A stretch of 64,000 bases of DNA from Brevibacterium antiquum CNRZ 918 (GTDB lineage: Bacteria; Actinomycetota; Actinomycetes; Actinomycetales; Brevibacteriaceae). The number at the start of each line of letters is the position of its first letter. The first letter of the stretch is position 1. Below the pieces are notes generated by a model. It was not told the origin of the DNA. It saw only the letters and a list, made by a program, of their open reading frames with translations, and did not search any database. The stretch spans positions 62,001-126,000 of the forward strand of contig NZ_FXZD01000003.1 of NCBI RefSeq assembly GCF_900169145.1, given 5' to 3'. A program made the translations under genes and the position numbers. Of this stretch, positions 9,095 to 19,000 are shown one piece after another.

Positions 9095-9284
9095 AGGAGC
9101 CTTTCGAGTTCTCGGGCACCGCGAGAGATTCCGGTGCAGTCGCATGCACCCTATCCAGCGACAGGGCGTCATCGGTGACGACCTTGTGAACGAGATGTGA
9201 ACTCTGCGAATGAACGCTGGGTGCACTGGTGGACTCGAGACTACTACACGGTCCGGACACCAAATCAGGACATCGTGACCTGGC

Positions 9285-10193
9285 TCAGTCCTCCGGGCAG
9301 GTGAATACGGTCTCGACCAGCTGGTGATCGGAGGGGAACCGGTTTTGCCGCTGATTGGGAATGTGTTCGCAGCGGCCGCCGACATCGACGAACCCGGGTT
9401 CGTCGAGACCTTCAGCGCTGGCGCCGCGGATCACACTGTCGACTATCTGCAGCCCCCTGGAGAAGATGAAGTCGAGGCGGTCGCGCGGTTCGGCGCCGTC
9501 GGTGCGTCCCGGCTCCGGCTTCTCCTCGTGCCCGGCATGGGTGAGAGGTTCGATCGGCGACCAGGTGTCGGCGCGGACAGTGCACGGATCGGGATGGACC
9601 TGGCGGAAGGAATCGATGAAACCGGCGTCAAGCAGCGCATCCGGCGATCCCCACGCGATGTCGGGCCGATCTGACCGTCCTGCCCAGTCACCTGTGGCTG
9701 GTGTGTTGAAGTCCCCGCAGATCACCACCGGCAGTTCCGGTTTTCCCAGCTCGGTGCAGATGCGGTCGGTTTCTGCAAGGATCTGCTCGATCTGCCTCAC
9801 CCGTGGCGCCTCCTCTTCATCGGCGACCGTTTGGCCGCCGCCTTGCAGCGCAGTGTAGACAGCATAGGGATAGGGGGCCAGATGCACAGACCACACCAGG
9901 ATCTCCGCGGAGCCCGGTACCGGTCGGATCACGGCCGCCTGAGCGTAGGGAATCGTGTCCGTGTTCACCGCGCTCAGCTCACCGGTGCTGAGCACGGCGT
10001 TGTCGAAGGCGGACTGCGCGCAGGCTGCATCGAGCTTCGGAGCCAGATTCTCCGCGGCGTTTCCCCAGCATTCCTGGAGCGCGAGCACGTCCGCGGGGAA
10101 CTGAGCGGCGATCGCGTATTGCTTCTCCTGGCCGAAGTCGACCTCTCGGCCTCCGTACCAGAGGTTCCACGTCTGCAGGGTGAATGTGGACAT
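9285..10193 (-). CDS. Endonuclease/exonuclease/phosphatase (EEP) family hydrolase
   Basis: 302 residues, cytoplasmic (no signal peptide). EEP motifs are visible: TLQTWNLWYGG at the start, LALQECWGN (metal-binding Glu), CGDFNTP and the C-terminal SDHQLVETVF. The ATG at 10193 is preceded by AGGAG at good spacing and is preferred over the in-frame codon at 10223. It lies 26 bp after the HAD phosphatase gene and is the last gene of the ABC transporter operon. EEP enzymes cleave phosphodiester or phosphomonoester bonds (DNA, inositol phosphates, sphingomyelin, CoA). The location suggests it acts on the imported compound after uptake. The substrate is not known. Confidence 0.8.
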   Translation of the reverse strand: MSTFTLQTWNLWYGGREVDFGQEKQYAIAAQFPADVLALQECWGNAAENLAPKLDAACAQSAFDNAVLSTGELSAVNTDTIPYAQAAVIRPVPGSAEILVWSVHLAPYPYAVYTALQGGGQTVADEEEAPRVRQIEQILAETDRICTELGKPELPVVICGDFNTPATGDWAGRSDRPDIAWGSPDALLDAGFIDSFRQVHPDPCTVRADTWSPIEPLTHAGHEEKPEPGRTDGAEPRDRLDFIFSRGLQIVDSVIRGASAEGLDEPGFVDVGGRCEHIPNQRQNRFPSDHQLVETVFTCPED

Positions 10194-10219
10194 GGGAGTC
10201 TCCTGTTTCGGTCGACTGC

Positions 10220-10888
10220 TCACCGGAGCAGATGGATTGAGTGTGCAGTGCGGTCGAAACGCAGCTGCCCGAAGTCTGCCAGGCGCACATCCCCGGCCAG
10301 CTCGACATCTGGATCATCGTTGATGCCGATCACGGTGCAGCCTGCGTCTGCGGCGGCCCGTGACCCGACAGGAGAGTCCTCAAAGGCGACCACCGCCGAG
10401 GCGGCCACGCCGAGACGCTGTGCGGCAAGAAGGTAGGGTGCGGGGTCGGGTTTGCCGTGCTCGACGTCATCGATGGTCACGATGATGTCGAAGAGGCGGA
10501 GCATCCCAGCGCGTTCGAGCAGTCCCCGGACGTCTGCGGCTCGCCCGTTGCTGGCCACCGCCACCGGGACGGTCCCCGACATCGACGCGACGAATTCCAG
10601 CGCCCCTGGCATGGGGGCGCTCAAGTCTGCGAGCGCGTCACTGTAGGCGGCATCCACCTCGGCGGCCGTCGGTGGGGTCGCAGCAGAGGGTGAGCCAAGG
10701 TGCTGATGGATCTCGGCCAACGACGTGACCGCCTCGGCGGCGGTGAGCCCGCGCAGCCGCTCAGCCGGGATATGACTGGCTCCGAGGGTGCGCAGATAGC
10801 TCGTCATGAGGTCGATCCACGGCTGTTCGGAGTCGACGAGGATTCCGTCGCAGTCGAAGATCGCGCCCTCCAGATCGGAGAGGATCAT
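10220..10888 (-). CDS. HAD superfamily phosphatase
   Basis: 222 residues with the haloacid dehalogenase motifs: IFDCDGILVDS (nucleophile Asp12, Asp14), VAVASNGR (motif II), the Lys of HGKPDPAPYL and FEDSPVG (motif IV acidic residues). The helical cap after motif I places it with the beta-phosphoglucomutase/phosphoglycolate phosphatase subfamily. Its start overlaps the ATPase gene's stop by 4 bp (ATGA), so translation is coupled to the ABC transporter. It probably removes phosphate from the imported compound or from the product of the EEP enzyme downstream. A phosphonatase role is possible but not shown. Confidence 0.83.
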   Translation of the reverse strand: MILSDLEGAIFDCDGILVDSEQPWIDLMTSYLRTLGASHIPAERLRGLTAAEAVTSLAEIHQHLGSPSAATPPTAAEVDAAYSDALADLSAPMPGALEFVASMSGTVPVAVASNGRAADVRGLLERAGMLRLFDIIVTIDDVEHGKPDPAPYLLAAQRLGVAASAVVAFEDSPVGSRAAADAGCTVIGINDDPDVELAGDVRLADFGQLRFDRTAHSIHLLR

Positions 10889-11979
10889 GCCCGGGCTCCT
10901 TCGGCTTCAGCGCGAGGCAGGCGCAGGCCGGCGTCGGCCGTCACTGCGGCCTCGACGCGTGTGCCCGTCTGCAGGGCGCCGGCACTGGCCGAGGACACGG
11001 ACGCGGACCATTCGGCGGTCTCGCTGTCGGGCCGGCCGAGGTGGATCATGGTCCGCTCACCCGTGTAGGTCTGACGCTTGACCTGGAGGAAGCCGTCGTC
11101 TCTTGCAGCGATGCTGAGGTTCTCAGGGCGGACGAAGATGACGTCATCGGCGTCCGAGGTGATCGGCAGGCGGTCGCCGGTCGCCCAGTTCGCGGGCACG
11201 GCGAATTCGTTGATCGAACCGACGAAGCGTGCGACGAATGACGTGGCAGGGCGGGAATAGATCTCGTCTGGCGCCGAGTACTGCTCGATTCCGCCTGCGT
11301 TCATCACGGCCACCCTGTCGGCGATGGCCAGGGCCTCACCCTGATCGTGGGTGATGAAGACGGTCGTGGTGCCCAGGGTCTGCTGGACTCGGCGGATCTC
11401 GTCGCGCAGCGAGGAGCGGACCGAGGCGTCGAGAGCCGACAGGGGTTCATCGAGCAGGAGCACCTTCGGCTGTGTGGCCAGGGCGCGGGCCAGAGCCACG
11501 CGCTGCTGCTGCCCACCGGAGAGCTGATGCGGGTAGCGCGTGCCCATCTCGGTGAGCCCGCAGATCTCGAGCAGCTCCTCGGAGCGTCGGCGCCGGGCGC
11601 TGCCATCGACCTTGCGGATGCGCAGTCCGTACTCGATGTTGTCGAGGACGCTGAGGTTGGGAAAGAGGCTGTAGCTCTGGAACACCATTCCCATGCTGCG
11701 CTGGTTGGGTGGCAGTTGCAGCACTGATTCGCCGCCGACGATGACGTCGCCGCCGTTGACGGGTTCGAATCCGGCGAGGATGCGCAGGGTCGTCGTCTTT
11801 CCGCAGCCCGAGGGGCCGAGGAAGCTGACCATGCTGCCGGCGGCGATGTCGATGCTGAAATCACGCAGCACTTCGGTGTCGCCATACGATTTGCTGACCC
11901 GGTCGAAGCGGACCGACATCGACTCGCCCCGACCCTTCGCTGCTGCCTGAATGGGTGGACTCTTCGTTGCTGTGCTCAT
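10885..11979 (-). CDS. ABC transporter ATP-binding protein (Fe/polyamine/phosphonate type)
   Basis: 364 residues. Walker A is GPSGCGKT (about 55-62), the signature is LSGGQQQRVALARAL, Walker B is LLLDEPLSALD, and the H-loop is VFITHDQGEAL. A C-terminal TOBE-like domain (about 265-350) is typical of the PotA/FbpC/PhnT group. The ATG at 11979 overlaps the stop of the permease gene by 4 bp, which settles the start over longer in-frame options. It powers the importer encoded by the four upstream genes of the same operon. Confidence 0.88.
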   Translation of the reverse strand: MSTATKSPPIQAAAKGRGESMSVRFDRVSKSYGDTEVLRDFSIDIAAGSMVSFLGPSGCGKTTTLRILAGFEPVNGGDVIVGGESVLQLPPNQRSMGMVFQSYSLFPNLSVLDNIEYGLRIRKVDGSARRRRSEELLEICGLTEMGTRYPHQLSGGQQQRVALARALATQPKVLLLDEPLSALDASVRSSLRDEIRRVQQTLGTTTVFITHDQGEALAIADRVAVMNAGGIEQYSAPDEIYSRPATSFVARFVGSINEFAVPANWATGDRLPITSDADDVIFVRPENLSIAARDDGFLQVKRQTYTGERTMIHLGRPDSETAEWSASVSSASAGALQTGTRVEAAVTADAGLRLPRAEAEGARA

Positions 11980-12875
11980 GAGATCTCGGCTTCCTTTCGA
12001 GGCTCGTTGGCCGCGGTCGGTGCGGGCTCTGCCTGTGAGCGGTGTCCGAAGCGCGAAGCGCTCAGAGTCGCTGAAGCCAGCAGCAGCCACGTGGTGAGGT
12101 TAAGCAGCACGGACAGTGTGATCGAGCCACGGAAGTTCGTGCTGGAGAGGGTGTTGAGGAACACCGGGAGCGTGTTGATCGACAGGGTCGCGGCCACAGT
12201 GTATTCGGCGATCGAGAGAGCGAATGTGAAGAACGCGGAGAAGATGATCGGTCCGCGGATATTCGGCATGACCACCTGCCACAGGGTGGTGCCCATGCGC
12301 GCGCCGAGGATGGACGAGGACTCGTAGAGCGTGCGCAGCGGCAGCGTCGACAGGCCCGCGTCGATCGATCTGAAGGTGAAGGGCAGGCAGAGCACGACAT
12401 ATGTGCCCACGAGCACAAGGGGAAGGTCCTGTGACTGCAGTATCGTGTTCAGCTCCATCCCGAGGCTGCCCCGGCCGTGGGAAGCCAGATTGCGCAGCAC
12501 GGCCGAGAGTCCTGCCACGATCGCGATCGCAGGAACTACAAGGGGCAGAGTGCAGAGGATGCTGAGAACAGAGCGCATCTTCGGTGCCCAGAGATGGACC
12601 GCGACCACTGCCGGAACGACTGTGGCGATGAGGACGGCGGCGGCGAGCACGGACACGATGAGGCTGCGGGTCAGGGGCGCGACGATCTTTCCGGAGTCGG
12701 CGAGACCGGTCAGCCCCGAGGTGGTGAAGCTGCCGTCGGAGCGGAAGAACGAGTAGGTCAGCGAGCTCAGCAGCGGGGTGAGGATGAAGATCGCCAAGGC
12801 GACGATCGGCAGCCAGACGAGGAATTTGGTCATGGCAGGTCGCGGACGGGTGCCGGCGTTCAGCTGTTGAGCCAC
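11976..12875 (-). CDS. ABC transporter permease, second subunit
   Basis: 299 residues from a GTG at 12875 preceded by GAGGAG at good spacing. That start lies inside the end of the upstream permease gene (16-bp overlap). Six membrane segments are visible. The binding-protein-dependent permease motif near EYTVAATLSINTLPVFLN and the preceding ESSSILGARMGTTLWQVVMP (EAA loop-like) contact the ATPase. An internal ATG at 12833 (MTKFLVWLP) is an alternative start. It forms the channel with the 293-residue permease; both resemble PhnU/PhnV, FbpB or PotBC components. Confidence 0.82.
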   Translation of the reverse strand: MAQQLNAGTRPRPAMTKFLVWLPIVALAIFILTPLLSSLTYSFFRSDGSFTTSGLTGLADSGKIVAPLTRSLIVSVLAAAVLIATVVPAVVAVHLWAPKMRSVLSILCTLPLVVPAIAIVAGLSAVLRNLASHGRGSLGMELNTILQSQDLPLVLVGTYVVLCLPFTFRSIDAGLSTLPLRTLYESSSILGARMGTTLWQVVMPNIRGPIIFSAFFTFALSIAEYTVAATLSINTLPVFLNTLSSTNFRGSITLSVLLNLTTWLLLASATLSASRFGHRSQAEPAPTAANEPRKEAEIS

Positions 12876-13741
12876 TTTGCGCTCCTCTTCGTCAGTGCGT
12901 TGAAGGCGATGAGCACGATCACCGCGATCACTCCGGTGGTCACACCCAGAGCCATTGCCACGCCTTCGCCGCCAGTGGCGGCCGAGCCGGCGAGCTGGCC
13001 AGCGATCTCGAGTGGGATGAGGGGGAAGGCCCCGGTGCCGATGAGGACCGCAGCCGAGGCATGGGTGCCGAAGGCCGAGCCGAACATCAGCAGCCATGCC
13101 CCGAGCAGTGCTGGGGTGATCACAGGCAGACCGACGCGGCGCCAGAATGTCCAGCTGCTTCCTCCCAGCGAGGTGTTGGCTTCCCGCCACTGCTGTTTGA
13201 GTGCGACGAAGCTGGGCAGCGTCAGCAGGATCATCGTCGGGATGAGGAAGTACTGGTACATGAGGATGAGGCCCTTGACGCTGTAGAGCGTGAAGCTGGA
13301 ATCGACCGCGGTGATCAGCGCAGTGAAGTAACCGGTGTTGCCCACGGCGACGATGAAGGAGAACGCCAGCGGGACGCCTCCGTCATTGGCCAGAACACTG
13401 GAGATCACTGCCGTCAGTGAGTCGACGACCTTCGATTTCACTGTTGAGATCGCCCATGCGCAGATGCCGCCGAACACGGCCGCGACGCTCGCAGCCGTGA
13501 ACGACAGGAGCAGACTGTTCTTCAGCGCCATGGACCGGGAGCCGGACCCCAAAGCAGTGAAGTTGTCGACGCTGAAGGTCGACGTCCCCGGTGAACTACC
13601 GCCAACGAGCAGGGAGGTCACGACCATTCCGCCGATCGGGACGACGAAGAAGAGCGCGAGGATGACGGTCAGCGGAGCCAGTGCGGCCCATGCCGGCGAC
13701 AGGCTCGGTCTGCGTCGGGTATCGGGTGGAGCAGAAATCAT
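12860..13741 (-). CDS. ABC transporter permease, first subunit
   Basis: 293 residues with about six membrane helices, beginning after a short cytoplasmic N-terminus (PAWAALAPLTVILALFFVVP). The EAA-loop region is near REANTSLGGSSWTFWRRVGLP. It starts inside the stop of the solute-binding protein gene (ATGA overlap, 4 bp). It belongs to the same importer family as its partner. The sequence alone does not identify the transported molecule. Confidence 0.82.
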   Translation of the reverse strand: MISAPPDTRRRPSLSPAWAALAPLTVILALFFVVPIGGMVVTSLLVGGSSPGTSTFSVDNFTALGSGSRSMALKNSLLLSFTAASVAAVFGGICAWAISTVKSKVVDSLTAVISSVLANDGGVPLAFSFIVAVGNTGYFTALITAVDSSFTLYSVKGLILMYQYFLIPTMILLTLPSFVALKQQWREANTSLGGSSWTFWRRVGLPVITPALLGAWLLMFGSAFGTHASAAVLIGTGAFPLIPLEIAGQLAGSAATGGEGVAMALGVTTGVIAVIVLIAFNALTKRSAKWLNS

Positions 13742-14877
13742 CCGACCGCTTTCGCCCAGTTGTCGGCGAGTACCTTGGCCTGCGAGTCACGCTGCTCCTG
13801 GGTGGGCTGGGGTGCTTCCTTGTCCACTGCATCGTCGAGCAGCTTCGACAGCGCCTTCTCATCGGCGGTGCCGTCGTCGACCATGCTGTCGAGGCGGCCG
13901 GGGAGCACATAGCCCTTGAGCAGAAGGTTCTGCCCTTCATCGCTGAAGACGAATTCCTGCCAGAGACGGGCAACGGCCGGATGCGGCGCATCGTCATTGA
14001 CCGAGGCGGCATAGTAGGAGGCGACGGTCCCGTCGGAGGGGATTTCGATCGACATATCGACTCCGCCGTCGGACAGGTCATCGGCCCACTGCAGCAGCAG
14101 GTAGTCCCAGTTGATGACGATCGGGGTCTCCCCGGTCTCGATTGTGCCGGCTTCGGCTTCCGTCGGCACGAGGTTGCCCTTGTTGGAGAGTTGCGCGAAG
14201 TAGTCGATTCCCGGCTGGATGTCGTCGAGCGAGCCGCCGTTGGCCAGCGATGCCGCCATGACCGTCATGAATCCGGCCTCGCCTGTCGTCGGATTGCCGC
14301 GAATCGCGACCTTGCCCTTGTACTCGGAATCGAGGAGATCCGCGAACGTCGTCGGGCATGTCTTCACCGCCGCAGTGTCACAGCCGATGGCCATGGTCCC
14401 GCCGAGGTGGTTGAACCAGGTGCCGTCCGAGGACTGCATGTTCTCGGGAAGAGAGTCGGCCGTCGCCGGGCGGTACTCCGCGAGCAGGCCCTGTTCCGAC
14501 GCGTCGACAGCAAAGGACTCGCCGGTGTCGAGGTAGTCGAGCGAGGTCTCCTGCCCCTGCCTGTTCTTGACGGCGTTGATGAGGTCCTGGCTGGCGCCGG
14601 TCGAGGTGTCGTTTTTGACCTCGATGTCGTACTTGTCCGAGAACGCTTTGAGCAGTCCGCCGTAGTTCGCCCAATCGGGGAAGAGCCCCATGACGTTGAG
14701 GGTGCCTTCGGCCTGGGCGGCTTCGACGAGGGCATCCATGCCGCCGCCGTCTTCAACCGAGGTCGCCGCGCGCCAATCGGCCGACTCCTCGGACTCTGCG
14801 CTCCCGCCGCAGCCGGAGAGGACTGCCAGAGTGCCCAGCGTGAGGGCGGCAGTGAGCTTCGTTGTCTGTCTGAACAT
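13738..14877 (-). CDS. Extracellular solute-binding lipoprotein of the ABC importer
   Basis: 379 residues. A lipoprotein signal (LAVLSGCGG, lipobox Cys near residue 24) is followed by a type-2 periplasmic-binding fold. Blocks such as GTMAIGCDT, YKGKVAIRGNPTTGEAGFM and ETPIVINWDYLLLQW resemble the spermidine/iron/2-aminoethylphosphonate binding-protein group. It is the first gene of a six-gene operon. GAAAGGCGAG lies upstream of the ATG at 14877. It captures the substrate outside the membrane. Palindromic sites at 14996-15037 lie between it and a divergent GntR/UTRA gene, which probably controls it. Confidence 0.85.
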   Translation of the reverse strand: MFRQTTKLTAALTLGTLAVLSGCGGSAESEESADWRAATSVEDGGGMDALVEAAQAEGTLNVMGLFPDWANYGGLLKAFSDKYDIEVKNDTSTGASQDLINAVKNRQGQETSLDYLDTGESFAVDASEQGLLAEYRPATADSLPENMQSSDGTWFNHLGGTMAIGCDTAAVKTCPTTFADLLDSEYKGKVAIRGNPTTGEAGFMTVMAASLANGGSLDDIQPGIDYFAQLSNKGNLVPTEAEAGTIETGETPIVINWDYLLLQWADDLSDGGVDMSIEIPSDGTVASYYAASVNDDAPHPAVARLWQEFVFSDEGQNLLLKGYVLPGRLDSMVDDGTADEKALSKLLDDAVDKEAPQPTQEQRDSQAKVLADNWAKAVG

Positions 14878-15204
14878 CGTTGTACTCGCCTTTCGGACGT
14901 GTGCGCAGATCTGTGCGCAAGCGTGTTGCGGTGGCTGTTGGGATGGTTCAAGTTACGTCCACGATAGAGAATCGGTCCGATAATACCAAACCAGATTACT
15001 AGTGAGGTTCTGAAATTAACTAAAAGTTCACTAGTGAGCAACGGAAATCGACGGTAGCGATGAGGTGGTTTCTGGACCGACGATACGGGCGGAGATCGCT
15101 GTCGGCTGCGCCTGATCTCCTGCGGTACCGTAGATGCACGTTACTGTATGCCGTGGTGAGATGACCGGCTGGACTGGAAGGACGATCATGAGGGGATCGC
15201 AGGA
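14878..15204. other. Divergent intergenic region between the importer operon and the GntR/UTRA gene
   Basis: 327 bp without a gene. It is AT-richer than its surroundings between about 14975 and 15040 and holds two ACTAGTGAG copies. Nothing else was recognised. Confidence 0.6.
14996..15037. promoter_or_regulatory. Paired operator candidates, TCACTAGTGA palindromes
   Basis: TCACTAGTGA at 15028-15037 is a perfect 10-bp palindrome. TTACTAGTGA at 14996-15005 is the same with one change. The centres are 32 bp apart, about three helical turns, and both copies continue with a G (ACTAGTGAG). They lie about 120-160 bp upstream of the binding-protein gene and about 170-210 bp upstream of the GntR/UTRA gene. 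UTRA-type GntR repressors bind such paired palindromes; the link is inferred from position. Confidence 0.5.
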
Positions 15205-15966
15205 GTGATCGAGGCACGGTATGAGCAGATTGCGGAGCAGATCCGTGATTCTATTCGCAATGGTGCGCGGCAGGTGGGGCAGAGTCTCGAATCCGAGGCG
15301 GCGCTCGCCGCTGAATACGAAGTCGCTCCCGGAACGGTGCGCGAGGCCCTGCGCCTGCTTGTCAGCGAAGGCACCGTAGGCGGTCGCCGAGGTGCCCGGA
15401 AGACGGTGCTGCGCAAGCCTCGGCCCGCCGCCGTGGCTGAGGAGTTCCGCAGCTTTGCGCAGTGGGCCAGCGCGCATGGTCGCACTCCCGGCGGCCATGT
15501 CATCGAGCAGGGCTGGCACATCGCCGGCAAGGAGAACGCGGCTGCACTCAATGTCGACCCTCGTGCACGTGTGCTGCGTGTGCTGCGTGTTCGTCTCCTC
15601 GACGGTGAGAAGGTGATGGTCGAGAGGACCAGCTACCCGGAGGAGCTCGGGGAGCTGGTCGAGAAGGTCTCCGCCGACGCGGCATCCGTCAGCGGCTGGC
15701 TCGAGCAGGAGCACGGCATCGTCTTCGCCGGTGCCGACCATGTCTTCTCCGCGACGGTCTGCGGCCAGCAGGATGCTGCTCTGCTCGAGGTGTCCCGTGG
15801 GCGACCGCTGCTGCGCCACCTGCGCCGCAGCCGAGACGGCGCGGGGAGTCCACTGGAGATCTCCGAAGACCGCTATCTCGCCAATATTCTGTCGGTGGCG
15901 ATGTCCAACGGACGCAATGTCAACCCCATCAGCTGGCTCACCGCAGACGAGCAGAGCTGGTTCTGA
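15205..15966 (+). CDS. GntR family regulator with UTRA domain
   Basis: 253 residues from a GTG start. The N-terminal GntR winged helix (about 1-70) includes RYEQIAEQIRDSI, LESEAALAAEYEVAPGTVREAL and LVSEGTVGGRRGARKTV. The UTRA effector-binding domain (about 85-245) includes VLRVLRVRLLDGEKVMVERTSYP and the final ISEDRYLANI. UTRA regulators are mostly repressors released by a small-molecule ligand from the pathway they control, for example phosphonates (PhnF) or sugars. It is divergent from the importer operon and is the obvious candidate regulator. AGGGG about 9 nt before the GTG supports this start. A terminator hairpin follows. Confidence 0.88.
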   Translation: MIEARYEQIAEQIRDSIRNGARQVGQSLESEAALAAEYEVAPGTVREALRLLVSEGTVGGRRGARKTVLRKPRPAAVAEEFRSFAQWASAHGRTPGGHVIEQGWHIAGKENAAALNVDPRARVLRVLRVRLLDGEKVMVERTSYPEELGELVEKVSADAASVSGWLEQEHGIVFAGADHVFSATVCGQQDAALLEVSRGRPLLRHLRRSRDGAGSPLEISEDRYLANILSVAMSNGRNVNPISWLTADEQSWF

Positions 15967-16018
15967 CGCCGCCCGGCGACCGCCGGGAGTCCTGCGACAG
16001 CAGCAGTGCGGCATATCG

Positions 16019-16064
16019 AAGGCGCCCCAGAACAACCTGGTGAAAGGTCATTCTGGGGCGCCTT
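16019..16064. terminator. Hairpin terminator between convergent genes
   Basis: A perfect 14-bp stem, AAGGCGCCCCAGAA at 16019-16032 against its complement at 16051-16064, with an 18-nt loop. It lies between the GntR/UTRA gene and putA, which converge here, so it can stop both. Confidence 0.8.
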
Positions 16065-16095
16065 TCGACAGCCGGCAGCCGGTTTCTCGATCTGC

Positions 16096-19000
16096 TTAGG
16101 CCTTCAGTTCGGCCGCCAGTTCGTGGAAGTCGCGGCTGGGGTTGCCGAAGCGGTGCAGAGTCATGGACACGGCCTGCTCCTGCACGTAGTACCGCATCTC
16201 CACCCGTGCCGAGGAGGTCACGGGCTCATCGATGACGGCAACCTCGGGACGGGAGGCGGTCGCCGCCAACAGCTCGGGTTCCTGCGGTCCGAGCACGCGG
16301 ATGCGGGCACCGACGGAATCGTCGTATCGACCTTCGCCGACCATATCGGCGAAGGTCGACGCGGACTCGGTACGAGCCGGAACGCGCGCGTTCGTGACGG
16401 CGATCTTCACCTCGGAGGCCACATCCTCGGCGACGGACAGCTGCACGATCGACCCCACAGACTTCGCGGCATGCAGTGACCTCTCGAGATCGAACAGCGA
16501 CGAGGTCGAGGTCACTCGCAGGGTGACGGGACGAGGCCGGTAGCGGAAGATGTTCGCTTCTGCTTGGAGGCCGGTGTGGTCCTTCGCCGCCCCGAATTCG
16601 CGAGCCAGCCAACGCTCATCGTCGGCCTTAGCCAGCTCGAGGTTCTGGCTCGTGTCAGCAGCGCCTGGCAGGGTGGAGGGATCGTCGGTGTAGTGGCCGA
16701 AGAGCATGAGGTAGTTCGGGCCACCCGCCTTCGAGCCGAGTCCGACGGAGGACTGCTTCCAGCCGCCGAAGGACTGGCGCCGGACGATTGCGCCGGTGAT
16801 GCCGCGATTGACGTAGGCATTGCCGACCTGCACGTTCTCGAGCCAGGTGCGCACCTCATCGGGGTCAAGGGAGTGGATGCCGCCGGTGAGGCCGAAGTCC
16901 ACAGCATTCTGGAACTCGATCGCCTCGTCGAGGTCACGAGCGTGCATGAGGCCGAGCACCGGACCGAACACCTCGGTGAGGTGGAAGAACGATCCGGGCT
17001 TGACGCCTTCCTTGATTCCCGGGCTCCACAGGCGGCCCGTGTCATCGAGCTGCTTGGGCTGAAGCAGCCAGGACTCACCGGGTTCCAGCGATGTCAGCGC
17101 CCGCTCGAGCTTGTCCGAGGGATCCTCGGTCAGCGGTCCCATCGTCGCCGACATATTTGCCGGCCAGTCGACGACCATGGACGAGGCCGCATCGATGAGC
17201 TGCTTGCGGTAGCGCTGCGAGTCGTGAGTGGACCCGACCATGATGCCCAGTGACGCGGCCGAGCACTTCTGTCCGGCGTGCCCGAAGGCCGAGTGCACGA
17301 GATCGGCCACGGCCAGATCGCGGTCGGCGGCAGGGGTGATGACCAGTGCGTTCTTGCCGGAGGTCTCCGCATTGACGTGGAGATCGGGACGGAAGGACTT
17401 GAACAGCGCCGCGGTCTCGGAGGCACCGGTGAGGATGACACGATCGACATCCGGGTGGGCGACGAGGTGGCGGCTGAGGTCCCGGTCGGACGGCGTGCAC
17501 AGCTGCAGCACGTCCTTGGGTACACCGGCCTCCCACAGGCAGTCGATGATGAGTGCAGAGCAGTGCGGTGTGGGCTTGGATGGTTTGTGGATGACGGCCG
17601 AACCTACGGCAAGGGCTGCCACGGTTCCGCCGGTGGGGATGGCGATGGGGAAGTTCCACGGTGGGGTGATGACGACCATCTCATCGGGGACGAAGTTCGC
17701 GCCCTCGAGGTTCTCCAGCTCGGCGGCATTCAGCGCGTAGTAGCGGATGAAGTCGATGGCCTCGGAGATCTCAGGATCGGACTGCGAAGGCATCTTGCCC
17801 ACCTCGGCGGCCTCGACAGCGATGAACTCACCGCGACGGACGGAGAACACCTCTGCCGCGCGGTGGAGGATCTCGCCGCGACCGGCAGCACCCAGCTCGC
17901 GCCAGGCCTTGGCGGCCTCGCGGCCATTGGCGATCATCTCATCGAGCTTCGCAGCCGAATCGACCTTCGGAGTCTTCTGCCGGTCGTCGAGATATCCGGG
18001 GGCGGTCGCCTCGGCGATGATCTCCTTGGCCCACTTCTGGTTCGCAGGCAGTGAGGGATCGGTATCCGGTTCGTTGAAGAACTCGGTCGGGGCAGTTCCT
18101 GGGACATCGCGCTCGGTCGAACGGTCCTGGTTCCGGTTGGGCGCTGGTGCGCTGTCACCGTCGGTCGCGAGGATGTCCTCGAGCTGCTTGACGGAGTCCT
18201 GGAAGCGGTCTGCCTCCCGGACGAAGACCTCGTTGCCGTTGGCCAGGTCGAAGATGCCGGACATGAAGTTCTCGTGAGACGAGTTCTCTTCGAGTCTGCG
18301 CACGAGGTAGGAGATCGCGACGTCGAATTCCTTCGGATGCACGGCCGGGACGTAGAGGAGGAGATCTCCGACGTCCTCGGTCACTGCAGCGGCCTGTTCC
18401 GAGGCCATGCCCTGCAGCATCTCGAATTCCACGCGGTCGGTGACCTCGCGGTCGACGGACAGGTGGTGGGCGAAGGCGATGTCGAAGAGGTTGTGACCTG
18501 CCACGCCGATGCGCAGCCCCTTCATCCGCTCGGGGGTGAACAGCCAGTGGAGGACGCGCTTGTAGTTCGCATCGGTGGACTGCTTCGAATCGCAGGTGGT
18601 CGTAGGCCAGCCGGCGATCTCCGCGTGGACGGTCTCCATCGCGAGGTTCGCTCCCTTGACGAGGCGAACCTTGATTCCGACTCCGCCGTTGGCGATTCGT
18701 TCGTTGGCGAATTCGCTCAGGCGCTGCACCGCGCCCAGCGCGTCAGGCTGGTAGCCCTGGATGACGATGCCGGCCTCGAGGTTCGCGAACTCAGGTTCGG
18801 CGAGCAGGCGGGTGAAGACCGCGATCGTGAGTTCGAGGTCCTGGTACTCCTCCATGTCCAGGTTGACGAACTTCGACCCCGTCGGTGCCTTAGCCGCCTG
18901 CTGGTAGAGCGGGCGCAGGCGTTCGACGACGTAGTCGACGGTCTCGTCGAAGGCCCACATCGAGATCTGAGAGGCGACCGAGGAAACCTTGACCGAGACG

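Noticed and set aside
13681..14967. 428-codon plus-strand open frame opposite the solute-binding protein
   Set aside because: Shadow; the lipoprotein signal and binding fold lie on the other strand.
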